Positions 1 to 8,963 of a stretch of DNA of 64,000 nucleotides are shown here, piece by piece (position 1 is the first letter of the stretch; each line of letters opens with the position of its first letter). The translations under genes and the position numbers were made by a program. The notes under the pieces were generated by a model. That model worked only from the letters and a program-made list of their open reading frames with translations. It searched no databases and was not told where the DNA came from. This stretch comes from Streptoverticillium olivoreticuli subsp. olivoreticuli (GTDB taxonomy: Bacteria > Actinomycetota > Actinomycetes > Streptomycetales > Streptomycetaceae), in contig NZ_CP031455.1 in assembly GCF_003391135.1 (NCBI RefSeq), positions 2,046,001 through 2,110,000 of the forward strand, in the 5' to 3' direction.

Positions 1-874
1 GGTCGAGGGCGTAGCGGGCCACTCCGCCCAGGGTGCCGGAGCGCCGGTCGACGGTCTCCGTCTCGTTGCAGTCGACGAAGTAGCGTCCGCCGATGCCTTC
101 GAGGAGCGGTGAGGTGGCGAGCAGGACGGACGTGGCCGCACCCTGCTCGGTCGTCTTGATGAGTTCGGCGGGGACCTTTCCGCTGCCCCGGCCGCCGGTG
201 TGGCGCTGGAGGTTGGTGTAGATGGCGCCGGGCATCAGGGCGTTGGCGGTGATGCCGTCGTCCGCCCAGCGGCGGGTCGCCTCCACGGCGAAGAGCACGT
301 TGGCGGTCTTGGACTGGCCGTAGGCGAGCCACGGGTCGTAGGCGCGGAAGGCGAAGTCGACGTCGTCGAAGACCACCGGCGAGGACTGGTGGCCGGTGGA
401 GCTGACCACCACGATCCGCGCCGCGCCGTCGGCGGCCAGCGCGGAGTGCAGGCCGGTGGCCAGGGCGAAGTGGCCGAGATGATTGGTGGCGAACTGCAAC
501 TCCCGGCCCTGTGGGGTGTGTTGCTCGGGGCAGGCCATCACACCGGCGTTGTTCACCAGGATGTGCAGCGGGCCCCGCCAGGCGGCGGTGAACTGCGCGA
601 CCGAGGCGGGGTCGGCCAGGTCCAGGCGCGTGACGCGCAGCGCCCGGTTGCCGGTCGACCCGGTGATGTCCTTGGCCGCGCGTTCGCCCGCGGCGGTGTC
701 GCGGACGGCGAGGGTGACCTCGGCGCCGGTGCCGGCCAGGGCGCGCGCCGTCTCGACGCCGATGCCGGACGAGGCGCCGGTGACGACGGCGCGGCGGCCG
801 GTGAGGTCGATGCCGGCGGCGACCTCACCGGCGGTGCTGGCGAAGCCGAACGGCGTCCGGATGAGCGCGCTCAT
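1..874 (-). CDS. SDR-family oxidoreductase, C-terminus cut by window edge
   Basis: Short-chain dehydrogenase/reductase of the retinol-dehydrogenase-like type, expected to use NAD(P)(H) on an unknown alcohol or carbonyl. Translation from the ATG at 874 begins MSALIRTPFGF. It shows the cofactor-binding TGASSGIG at about residues 32-39, NNAG near 108, the catalytic Ser in VVSSTGH and the Tyr/Lys pair in YGQSK. About 291 residues are visible and the C-terminus lies beyond base 1. It sits 26 bp downstream of the SDR gene at 901-1785 on the same strand, so the two are probably co-transcribed and controlled from the palindrome at 1830-1850. Substrate cannot be told from sequence. Confidence 0.9.
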   Translation of the reverse strand, partial: MSALIRTPFGFASTAGEVAAGIDLTGRRAVVTGASSGIGVETARALAGTGAEVTLAVRDTAAGERAAKDITGSTGNRALRVTRLDLADPASVAQFTAAWRGPLHILVNNAGVMACPEQHTPQGRELQFATNHLGHFALATGLHSALAADGAARIVVVSSTGHQSSPVVFDDVDFAFRAYDPWLAYGQSKTANVLFAVEATRRWADDGITANALMPGAIYTNLQRHTGGRGSGKVPAELIKTTEQGAATSVLLATSPLLEGIGGRYFVDCNETETVDRRSGTLGGVARYALD

Positions 875-900
875 GGGGAACTCCTCGGTAAGTGGGGCGG

Positions 901-1785
901 TCATGGGGTGAGCAGCTCGTCCTGCTCGGTGGGGGGTGTCCCGTCGTGCCAGGGCAGGACCTTGCCGAAGCGCACGAGTTCGCCGTACAGCGCGGGGTCG
1001 ACCTCTTCGGCGAGCACCAGGTCGAGCACGGCGCGCGCGGCGTCGGCCGGCGCCTGGGCCTGGCTGAAGTCGCTGAACCAGGGCCGCGAGGTGGCGGTGT
1101 CGACCATGCCGGGGCAGACCGAGGCGACCAGGGTGCCCGTGGCGAGGTCGGCGTCCCGCCGCTCGGCCGCGACCGCCCGCACGGCGGCGACCTGGGCCAC
1201 CTTGGACGGCACGTTCAGCCAGCGCGGCCAGCCCGCTTCCTCCGCCGTCCGCGAGTGGACGGCGCTGCGCCAGGATTCGACGGCGTACTCGACCTGGTCG
1301 AGGGACGCGCCGTCGAACAGCGGGTGGAGCCGGGGGTCGAGGTGACCGAGGGTGCCCAGGGAGCTGGCGACGACGATCAGCCGTCCGCCGGGGCGCAGCA
1401 CCGGGCCGAAGGAGCGCAGGACGGCGTGTGTGCCGCCGTTGGCGACGTCGATGGCCTCGTCGGCCTGCTCCGCCTGCGACCGGTCGGGCATGAAGCGGGC
1501 GACGGCGTTGGAGATCACGATGTCCACCCCGCCGTGGCGCTCGGCGAGTTCGGCGGCGGTCGCGGCCACGGCGTCGGCGTCGGTGACGTCGAGGACCCGG
1601 CCCTCGACCCCGGCCCGCGTGCCGGACGACGCGATGTCCTCGGCGGCCTCCGCGACCCGCCGGGCGTTGCGGCCGGTGAGCAGGACGAGGTCGTCCGGGC
1701 CCATCCGGGCGGCGAGCCCCTCGACGAGCGCGCGGCCCAGTCCTTGGTTGGCGCCGGTGACCAGAGCGATGCGTGAAGCTGTCAT
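901..1785 (-). CDS. SDR-family protein, carbonyl-reductase-like, with Asn at the catalytic Tyr position
   Basis: 294-residue SDR protein of the carbonyl reductase type. The Rossmann motif is VTGANQGLGRAL near the N-terminus, so the ATG at 1785 (MTASRIALVTGA) fits better than the GTG 51 bases upstream, which would add an unrelated 17-residue extension. A serine occurs in VVASSLG, but the usual YxxxK is read as NVPSK, with Asn in place of Tyr while Lys is kept. This may mean a changed mechanism or a non-enzymatic role. It is transcribed divergently from the LysR regulator at 1857, the classic arrangement for a LysR target, and is followed by a second SDR gene. Confidence 0.88.
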   Translation of the reverse strand: MTASRIALVTGANQGLGRALVEGLAARMGPDDLVLLTGRNARRVAEAAEDIASSGTRAGVEGRVLDVTDADAVAATAAELAERHGGVDIVISNAVARFMPDRSQAEQADEAIDVANGGTHAVLRSFGPVLRPGGRLIVVASSLGTLGHLDPRLHPLFDGASLDQVEYAVESWRSAVHSRTAEEAGWPRWLNVPSKVAQVAAVRAVAAERRDADLATGTLVASVCPGMVDTATSRPWFSDFSQAQAPADAARAVLDLVLAEEVDPALYGELVRFGKVLPWHDGTPPTEQDELLTP

Positions 1786-1829
1786 GGCATCCACGCTAGG
1801 GACCTCCCGCCCATGAGGCCAACGAAAGT

Positions 1830-1850
1830 TACGCATATCTGGTATGCGTA
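1830..1850. promoter_or_regulatory. Perfect 8-bp inverted repeat between SDR operon and lysR gene
   Basis: TACGCATA-tctgg-TATGCGTA, two 8-bp arms with a 5-bp spacer, in the short gap between the divergent SDR (start 1785) and LysR (start 1857) genes. The internal AT-rich core fits the loose T-N11-A shape of LysR boxes. It ends 6 bp before the lysR ATG, so it could serve both autoregulation and activation of the SDR operon. The symmetry is seen directly. Binding by this LysR protein is inferred. Confidence 0.65.
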
Positions 1851-1856
1851 GAAGTC

Positions 1857-2780
1857 ATGGACTTCAGCGATGTCTCACTGACCGCACTGCGGGTCTTCCG
1901 CGAGGTGGCCGAGCGGGGTACCTTCACCGCCGCGGCGACCGCGCTGGGCTACACCCAGTCCGCGGTGTCCCGGCAGATCGCCTCCCTCGAGCGGGCGGCG
2001 GGCGCGGAACTGCTGGAGCGGCGCCGCGAGGGGGTACGGCTGACCGCCGCCGGGCACCTCGTGCTGCGGCGGGCCACGACGGTCCTCGACCAGATCGACG
2101 CCACGGCCCGCGAGCTGGCGGGGCTGCCCGCCCAGGCCGGGACCGTACGGGTGGGCTGGATCCCCAGCGCGGGCGCCGCCCTGCTGCCCCGGGCCGTCAC
2201 CGCCCTGCGCCGCAGCCACCCCGCCATCACCGTCACCACCCGCGAGGGCACCACGCCCGCGCTGGTCCGCGCGCTGCGGGCGGGCAGCGTGGACCTCGCG
2301 CTGCTGGCCACCGCGCCGCCGTTCCGCCCGCCGGACACCGAGTCGCCCCCGCTGACCCTGCGGACCCTCACCGAACGCAGCCTGCGCCTCGCCGTGCCGG
2401 CCGCCCATCCGCTCGCCCGCGGCGACTTCGTCGACGTCGCCGACCTGCGGGGCCAGTGCTGGATCGCCGGTCCCTCCGCGGGCGAGGACAAGCTGATGGG
2501 GGTGTGGCCCGGCCTCGACGAGCGGCCGGAGATCGCTCACACCGCTCGTGACTGGCTGGCCAAACTGCACCTGGTAGCCGCGGGCTGCGGCCTGACCACC
2601 GTGCCCGCCTCACTCGTCCCCGCCGCGCCCCCGGGCGTACGCGTCCTGCCCGTGCGCGGCGGCCCGCAGGAGCAGCGCCGCCTGCTCCTGGCGCACCTCC
2701 CGGCCCAACTGACCGAAGCGGCCGGCCTCGTCGCGGACGCCCTGCGCACGGCGGCCCTCGACGCGGACGCCCCGCTGTAG
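1857..2780 (+). CDS. LysR-family transcriptional regulator
   Basis: 307-residue LysR-type regulator. The N-terminal winged helix-turn-helix is clear (LRVFREVAERGTFTAAATAL, then YTQSAVSRQI, residues about 10-45), followed by the linker helix and a periplasmic-binding-protein-like effector domain from about residue 90. The ATG at 1857 is used because the homologous N-terminus MDFSDVSLTALRVF starts there. There is almost no leader and no clear ribosome site, and the operator palindrome ends only 6 bp upstream. It is divergent from the two SDR genes and probably regulates them. The inducer is unknown. Confidence 0.93.
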   Translation: MDFSDVSLTALRVFREVAERGTFTAAATALGYTQSAVSRQIASLERAAGAELLERRREGVRLTAAGHLVLRRATTVLDQIDATARELAGLPAQAGTVRVGWIPSAGAALLPRAVTALRRSHPAITVTTREGTTPALVRALRAGSVDLALLATAPPFRPPDTESPPLTLRTLTERSLRLAVPAAHPLARGDFVDVADLRGQCWIAGPSAGEDKLMGVWPGLDERPEIAHTARDWLAKLHLVAAGCGLTTVPASLVPAAPPGVRVLPVRGGPQEQRRLLLAHLPAQLTEAAGLVADALRTAALDADAPL

Positions 2781-2805
2781 ACCTACGACCGGGCGTCCCG
2801 GAATG

Positions 2806-3741
2806 TCATCCCGTGGTGGCCGATCGCTCTCGCCACCAGTCCACCGTCGCCTCGACCTGCTCGTCGACGGGGGTGGCCCGTACCGCGAATTCGGCTTCGT
2901 AAGCGCTTGAGTCGACTACGAACGGACGGTCGAACTGATAGCGGATCTCCTTCAGTTCGCGGATCAGCGGGGAGAAGACCGACACGACACCCAGCACGGC
3001 CGGCGAGAGCCCGCGCACCGCGACCGGTCCCGTTCGCGACCGGTCGGCAAGGCGGCCGATCATCTCCCGGGTGGACAGCGCGGGCCCCGTCGGGACGTGC
3101 CAGGCCCGTCCCCAGGCCCGCTCCTCGCCCGCGACCTCGGCCAAGGCCCCGGCCACATCGGGGAGATAGCTCCAGCTGTGCGGGGCGTCCGGATCCCCAA
3201 AGCACGGAGACCGGCTTGCCGCGCAGCAGCCGTGGCACGACCCGCGCGGCCAGGTGTCCGCCATCGGTCACGCCGGGCCCGAAGAAGTCCGAGGCCCGCA
3301 CCTCGACCGCCTTGATACGACCCTGCTCGTGCAGTTTCCGTGCCTGCTCCCAAACGGCGGCGCGCGCCCGTCCCTTGGTGCCGGTCGCCGCGAGCGGCAG
3401 CGACTCGGTCATGGGACCGTCCACCGGACCGTAGCCGTAGAGGTTGCCCAGCATCACCAGGACGGCCCCGGTCGCCTCGGCCGCCGCGCAGACCGACGAG
3501 GCCAGCGGCGGCCATTGGCTCGCCCAGCGGTGGTAGGGCGGTGCGGCACAGCTGAAGATCGCGGCCGCGCCCCGCGCCGCCTCGGTCAGCCGCTCGCTGT
3601 CGGTCGCGTCCGCCGCGACGTGCTCGATGCCGGGCTCCGGCCCGACCTGGTGACGACCCGTACCGAGTGCCCCTTCCCGGCCAGCAACCGAGCAGTGGCC
3701 GCCCCGGCGGGCCCGAATCCCACGACGACATAAAGACTCAC
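2806..3741 (-). pseudogene. NAD-dependent epimerase/dehydratase-like gene with two compensating frameshifts
   Basis: Reading on the minus strand from a GTG at 3741, the first segment gives an epimerase Rossmann start (VVVGFGPAGAATARLLAGKG). Around 3638-3644 one base appears missing, and the natural sequence continues in another frame (EPGIEHVAADATD through NLYGYGPVDG to GKPVSVL). At the AAA run 3199-3201 one extra base shifts back, and the original frame resumes (GDPDAPHSWSYLPDVAGALA) to the stop at 2806. The first frame meets a TGA at 3586-3588, so no full protein is made from this sequence. Joined, it would be about 311 residues, the normal family length. It could be a true pseudogene or two sequencing errors. 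Confidence 0.78.
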
Positions 3742-4465
3742 GCACGCACACTAGCGCGAGCGGGTGTTGCTCTCGTGCCGGGTGCTTGCAAGTACGCCGC
3801 CACCGTGCCCACCACTTACCTGGCAAGCCCTGACGGCGGGCCAGCGCAATCATGACAATGGCATGAACAAGTACGAAGACTTCTGCGCCGGCTACCACCG
3901 CCCGCTGCCGCCCGGAGCGCGAACCTTGCGACGCGGCCGGACTGGCTGGCTCACCTACCGCCTCGCCGAGGCCCCGTTCCGCCCCAGCCGAGGCTGGTAC
4001 TGGATCCTGCGACCCGGACCGGTGGCAGCACGAGGCGCTCGTCGCGTTCGTCCACACCTGCCTCAACGATGACCTTGAATACGCCGGTACCGAGCAGTCG
4101 GCCACCGCTCACGTCGAAGACGAGGCACGCGCTCTGCACAATGCGACCTTTCACCACCTCACAAGCCGCATTTCGGCTGATTCTCAGTGTGAGTGCCGAT
4201 ATGTAATGCACGACCCGCTGGTGTCGCCACGTCAGCCGTCGCCCGGTTCGGAGAGAAGCTCGGTAAAGGCGGTCTGCACGCGGCGCCCACGCAGCCGCAA
4301 CCGACCGCCCCGACCCGGATCCCCGTACATCAGCCCAGCTATAGCGCCGCGCCCCGCGAGGGACAACCGCGCACGGGCCCGTTCACGGACACGTCCTCAC
4401 CCGTCGGCAACGCGCGCGTCCGCCCCCATCAGAAGGGCGCCCAACCGGCTGGGCACATGCCATGC
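3742..4465. other. Gene-poor 720-bp stretch with a possible degraded short reading frame
   Basis: No complete gene is supported here. On the plus strand an ATG at 3863 opens MNKYEDFCAGYHRPLPPG. A neighbouring frame from about 4010 reads RWQHEALVAFVHTCLNDDLE and continues without a stop past 4180, as though a small gene had suffered a frameshift near 4010. Base composition is less GC-biased than in the flanking genes. No family is recognised. The end of the stretch is the 3' side of the NLR-like gene. Confidence 0.3.
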
Positions 4466-6550
4466 TCAGTCCATCTCACCCCCGTTGTCCGCGAGACAGC
4501 GCCGTACATCTTCTACGAGCGGGTCCTTAAGGTCGTCGAGGATCACAACGGCTTGGGCCAGCGTCCGGCCTGCCTCGGCCGGTCGGCCGACAGTGGCGAG
4601 CTGCTTGCCCAATTCGAAGAGCGAGCAGGCCAGTCCGAAGCGATCGCCGACCCGTTGACGAACGTCGGCAGCCTGCCGGTACCACTCGATCGCCTCGCTC
4701 GTCCGGCCGGCTGTGCGGCACACATCGCCGAGCCCGTGCAACGACTTGCCCTCCGTGGGCAGATCGGCCGTCGCACGTGCTCCGGCGAGCGCCCGCTCGA
4801 ACTCGATGTGCGCCCGGTCGGGCCTGCCCAGATTGAGTTCCAGTGCACCGATCTCGGTCAAGGTGATCGACGCGCTGCGCCGGTCACCGCTCTCCTGCTG
4901 GATCACCAGCGCCTGACGCTGCCGTTCCAACCCTTCAGCGTTCCGTCCCAGCAGACGCAATGTCCAGGCCAGGTTGTAGATGCTGATAGCCTCCCAGCGG
5001 CGGTCCTGAATCTCCCGGCTGATCCGTAGCGCCTCGGTGAAATGCCCGAGCGCATCCTCGTGGCGCTCCAGGTCGGAACTCGCCCCTCCGAGACAGATCA
5101 GACTCCAGACCTCGGCCCACGGGTCACCCTCTCGGCGCGCCGCATCGACCGCGATCGCGGACAGTTCGAACCGGTACGTGTCGCGCCTCTGCAAACGCAA
5201 GAAGTAGACCAGCGCCACCGGTAACTTCCATGCAATATCGTCGAAGCCGAGCTCGACGGCCTGTCCGACAGCGTCAACGAGACTCGGCAGTTCGGATTCG
5301 CACCAGGCAAGGGCGGCATCGGGACCCGAGAATGGCGCCGGCCCCTGTTCCATCCCCTGGTCCAGCGGCACATGCTGTCGCTCGGGAGCCAGAATGCGGT
5401 CGCAGGCGTCCACCCTCCGAAGGTAGTACGACAACTCCCGGCGCAGCGCGCTCAGTCTCACCGACGGCGTCTCCTCCTCCACCACCCGCTCCCGGGCATA
5501 GTCCCGCAGCACGTCGTGGTACCGGTACCGCCCTCCTCCCACTTCCTCGAGCATGTTGACGGCACCCAGCTTCTCAAGGATGCGCCGGGTCTCGTTCTCG
5601 GGACGGTCGATCAACGCGGCGGCTGCCGTGATGGAGAAGTCAGGACCGGCGTGGAGAGCAAGCAACCGGAAAGCTCGGCCGGCCGATGAAGGCAGTCCCC
5701 TGTAAGACCATGAGAGCACCATGCGGGCATCCATTCCATCGTCCAGTGTGGAAAGTGCTTCGAGTCGATCACTGTCGCGCGTGAGATCTTCGACCAACCC
5801 GCTCAGATACGTGACAGCACTCGCCCTTTCAGCTGTGATCCTGACGAAGAGCGGTATACAACCACAGCGGAGCACGAGTTGAGTGACACTCCGCGTGTCC
5901 TGGTGACCTGAGAGCCTCTGGAACAGCTGAACCGCCTCCGGGGTGTCGAGCGGCCTGACGGGCAGCAGCGTGGCTCCGTCCACCACGGTCAGACTGCCCA
6001 AGCGGTTCCTGCTCGTAACGAGCGTGAAACAGCCTGGCGACGACGGAAGCAGCGGCCGTACCTGGTCTGCGCTGCTTGCGTTGTCTGCCACGACCAGCAG
6101 CCGTTTCCCGTCGATCAGGGAGCGAAACAGCGCCGACGCAGCGTCCAGATCACCCACTACCCGGTCGGCCGGCGCGTTTAAGGCATAGAGAAAACCGTGG
6201 AGTACGTCCTCGGGCCGCAGCGGGGCCCGCTGGTCGTAACCACAGAGGTTGACGTACAGCTGACCGTCGGGGAACACCTCTTTGCGCGAATGCGCCCAGT
6301 AAACGGCGAGGGCGCTCTTGCCCACCCCTGCCGGCCCCGAGATTGTAGCGATGCCGTTCTCAGCCGCGGCCAGCTCGTCCAGCCTGTCGAGGGCATCGGT
6401 GCGTGCCGTGAAGTGGGTCGCGGCCCGAGGCAGCTGCCTCGGCACCGGCAACACGTGCTGCCCACTGTTCAAGCCTCCGTAGATGTTCGCGGCCTGCACG
6501 ACATGCGTGGCCTGTCCGGCGAAGGCGTTGGCTTTACCGTTTGCGACCAT
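4466..6550 (-). CDS. NLR-like protein: RHIM-like N-terminal motif, NB-ARC ATPase, winged helix, TPR repeats
   Basis: 694-residue signal-transducing ATPase of the NB-ARC/STAND class. The ATG at 6550 is preceded by GGAGAGAAGG. Residues 7-26 (ANAFAGQATHVVQAANIYGG) match the RHIM-related amyloid-type motifs found at the ends of bacterial NLR-like proteins. The Walker A GPAGVGKS is at 72-79, the Walker B region LLVVADN at 151-157, and the sensor-like VTSRNRL at about 178. A winged-helix stretch follows, then tetratricopeptide repeats from about 430 to the end. It is 34 bp downstream of fxsB on the same strand. The 106-aa protein at 9905-10225 ends with the same motif, so the two may meet by motif templating. 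Functionally it resembles an immune or regulatory switch; this is inference. Confidence 0.88.
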   Translation of the reverse strand: MVANGKANAFAGQATHVVQAANIYGGLNSGQHVLPVPRQLPRAATHFTARTDALDRLDELAAAENGIATISGPAGVGKSALAVYWAHSRKEVFPDGQLYVNLCGYDQRAPLRPEDVLHGFLYALNAPADRVVGDLDAASALFRSLIDGKRLLVVADNASSADQVRPLLPSSPGCFTLVTSRNRLGSLTVVDGATLLPVRPLDTPEAVQLFQRLSGHQDTRSVTQLVLRCGCIPLFVRITAERASAVTYLSGLVEDLTRDSDRLEALSTLDDGMDARMVLSWSYRGLPSSAGRAFRLLALHAGPDFSITAAAALIDRPENETRRILEKLGAVNMLEEVGGGRYRYHDVLRDYARERVVEEETPSVRLSALRRELSYYLRRVDACDRILAPERQHVPLDQGMEQGPAPFSGPDAALAWCESELPSLVDAVGQAVELGFDDIAWKLPVALVYFLRLQRRDTYRFELSAIAVDAARREGDPWAEVWSLICLGGASSDLERHEDALGHFTEALRISREIQDRRWEAISIYNLAWTLRLLGRNAEGLERQRQALVIQQESGDRRSASITLTEIGALELNLGRPDRAHIEFERALAGARATADLPTEGKSLHGLGDVCRTAGRTSEAIEWYRQAADVRQRVGDRFGLACSLFELGKQLATVGRPAEAGRTLAQAVVILDDLKDPLVEDVRRCLADNGGEMD

Positions 6551-6584
6551 GTGCCTTCTCTCCGGGTCTGGCTGCTTGTACGTG

Positions 6585-8963
6585 TCAGACTGTCCCTGTT
6601 CCGTCGGCCGGAACGCGACGTGCGCCCGGGCGGGCACCGGCGGCCAGCCGGTCGACGGTGGCGCGCAGGCCGGCCACGAAGTGGACACCGGCCGGTTCCA
6701 TCGGCGCCTCGGCCGCCAGAGCATCCACGGTGATGTCCGCCCAGTTCAGGTACCGCCGGAACGCTGCCGTGGCTTCCCGGTGCTCCTCCGAAGCCACCGG
6801 GCGCGAGATCTCGACCGAACGCGCGCGCCACAGCTCCACGAGGGCCACTTGGGCATAGAGACCGTGGAGCACCTGCTGGACCGGCAGCGGTTCACGCCAC
6901 CACGGTATGGACACCAGGGCGGCGTCTGCCGCCGTGAAAAATGCGTACGCGTCCAGCAGTGCAGCCAGCTTGGTGTGCTGGAACTCGCAGAGCAGGGCAG
7001 CAGCTGGGTCCGCAACGGCACTGCCGGCAGGCCCCCTTCTCGCCCCCAAGCCGACGCCCCCGAACGCGCGCCTCGAAGCGTGGTATCGGACGCCGTACTC
7101 TGTCACCGCGTCACGGAGCGGGACGACCGCGCGCAGTCCCGCCCTCAACGTCGCGGCGTAGGCGGGGACCAGCCGCGAGAGTTCGATTCCCGCGTCGACC
7201 AGCGCGGTACGCCAGATATCCCATTCCGGTGCGGAAAGGCGGCCGAGAGCAGGCAAGTCGTCGTCGGCGCGATACGGGTCGAGGTCCTCGACAGCAACGG
7301 GCAGCGAGACTGCGGTCAGCCATCTGATCATGAGCGGTTCGCCCCCTGCCAGGCCGACACCGTTAAGCGACACGACCGCGATGGGCCCATCGCCCTGGAC
7401 CCGTAGCGCGCCCACGCCTGGCAGATGGACCAGCCCGGCTCTCACCGGCAACGGCAGGCTCACGTTCACGCCCACCTGCCAGGCGACGGCGGCCGCGACG
7501 CCGGCGATGTGCGCTCTGTCCCGCTCGGCCTCCACATCGCCGACGGGACGCCGACAGCTGTTCGCCCACGCCTGCACGAAGGGGTGGCACAGGACTTCCC
7601 GAGTTTCGGCCGGGTGACGGCTCTCCAACTCGATCAGCAGATCCCAGCCGTCGGAGGCCGCAGATCCCAGGGACGATCGGCTGACCGGCCGTGCGGCCGT
7701 GCCCGCTATCAGGGTCTTCGTCAGTGTGACCTGCATGCCCTGAAGCGCATGGATACCTTCTGCGGTCCCCGCACCTGCGGCGAACGCGTCGAACGCGCCG
7801 TCCGGTAGGTGATCGGTGACTCGTTGCCGAGCACCGGCGCGGGAACCAGCTGCATGCCCGGCCTGCGCCGCCGGGACCTGTGCCGCCAGGACCAGAAGGT
7901 CGGCGCAGTACACCGACGGGTTGTCAAAGCCGCTCCCGGAGCTGTAGCGATGGGCGTAGAGACCACCACCGCAGGTTCGCACCACGGGGCAGGCCATGCA
8001 GGTCTCGCACAGCTCCGCATAGCGCTCGTTCCGCGCGGCCACGCCTGGATGGGACATGAGGCTGTCCAGGCTGTGGCCGAAGACGGACATGCCGGTGGCA
8101 GGTGCACCCGCATAAGCGGTCTTCAAGGAATCGGCCTGTTCCCACGAGCCGTCAGTGTCCACCACGGCGAGGGTGACTGGTCGGAGCCCCACAGCTTCAC
8201 TTCCGCTGGGTTCGCCTCGGGATGCGGCCGTCAGAGCCTCGAACAGCCGGATCGGAACAGGTGTGCCGTCAGCAAGCCAGTTGGAGTGAATGCGTCCCAG
8301 CCAGGCAGCATAGGGGGCCGGTGATTCTCCGTGCCGGGGTGGCGGATTCTCCCATGTCGCCTGCGGAAACAGGAAGTCCACGCGGGGCGGTGACTCCTCC
8401 AGTAACGCTTTATAAACCGAGATCGGGTCGTTCGCCAGATCTACTGTGCACAAGATCCCGCCATAGAGATGACGAAACTCCGATCGCCTCAGCAGCTCGA
8501 GAGCCCGAAGCACCCTTGTATGACTGCTGCGGCCACTCGCATATCGACGGTGGCGGTCGTTGGCCGTCCGGTCACCGTCGAGCGAGACACCGACCTGGAT
8601 GCCGAATTCATCGAACAGCGTGCAGAATTTTTCATTGAGCATCACGCCATTGGTCTGCACATGAAGACTGAGCTCGAATTCACCACCCACGACATCTCGC
8701 AGTGTTGCGGCGATCTGACGCAAGCGTTTCGTTCCGAGAAGGAGCGGCTCTCCACCATGAAGACTGATTCGCACCACAGGCAGCTGGTGAATACGGGCAT
8801 GCTCCGCGATACGTATCGCCGCTTGCGTCACGACTGCCGGACTCATCGTCCGTGGCTTGTCGCGCCAGCTCTGGTCGGCGTGCTCGTAGACGTAGCAGTG
8901 ATCGCAGGCCAGGTTGCAGCCGCCGTGCACCTTCAGGACGAATTGGTCGATGTAGGGAGGCAC
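6585..8963 (-). CDS. fxsB: Radical SAM/SPASM peptide maturase, FxsB type, with inactive HExxH-type C-terminal extension
   Basis: 792-residue radical SAM enzyme predicted to crosslink a ribosomally made peptide (three-residue cyclophane formation is known for FxsB relatives). The [4Fe-4S]/SAM motif CNLACDHC has Cys at 16, 20 and 23. The SPASM auxiliary-cluster cysteines are at 319, 322, 325 and 331 (CETCMACPVVRTCGGG), with a further Cys at 353. The C-terminal half carries the metallohydrolase-like extension typical of FxsB, but its zinc motif reads CEFQH instead of HExxH, so it should not be hydrolytic. The start is GTG 8963, with GGAGG at 8970-8974. An ATG at 8967 is out of frame. It overlaps the precursor gene by 31 bp, implying translational coupling, and is followed by the NLR-like gene. 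Confidence 0.9.
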   Translation of the reverse strand: MPPYIDQFVLKVHGGCNLACDHCYVYEHADQSWRDKPRTMSPAVVTQAAIRIAEHARIHQLPVVRISLHGGEPLLLGTKRLRQIAATLRDVVGGEFELSLHVQTNGVMLNEKFCTLFDEFGIQVGVSLDGDRTANDRHRRYASGRSSHTRVLRALELLRRSEFRHLYGGILCTVDLANDPISVYKALLEESPPRVDFLFPQATWENPPPRHGESPAPYAAWLGRIHSNWLADGTPVPIRLFEALTAASRGEPSGSEAVGLRPVTLAVVDTDGSWEQADSLKTAYAGAPATGMSVFGHSLDSLMSHPGVAARNERYAELCETCMACPVVRTCGGGLYAHRYSSGSGFDNPSVYCADLLVLAAQVPAAQAGHAAGSRAGARQRVTDHLPDGAFDAFAAGAGTAEGIHALQGMQVTLTKTLIAGTAARPVSRSSLGSAASDGWDLLIELESRHPAETREVLCHPFVQAWANSCRRPVGDVEAERDRAHIAGVAAAVAWQVGVNVSLPLPVRAGLVHLPGVGALRVQGDGPIAVVSLNGVGLAGGEPLMIRWLTAVSLPVAVEDLDPYRADDDLPALGRLSAPEWDIWRTALVDAGIELSRLVPAYAATLRAGLRAVVPLRDAVTEYGVRYHASRRAFGGVGLGARRGPAGSAVADPAAALLCEFQHTKLAALLDAYAFFTAADAALVSIPWWREPLPVQQVLHGLYAQVALVELWRARSVEISRPVASEEHREATAAFRRYLNWADITVDALAAEAPMEPAGVHFVAGLRATVDRLAAGARPGARRVPADGTGTV

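Noticed and set aside
6551..6724. A 58-residue N-terminal extension of the NLR-like protein
   Set aside because: It overlaps fxsB in another frame and is Arg/Pro/Trp-rich. The ATG at 6550 has a clear ribosome site and places the RHIM-like motif at the N-terminus.
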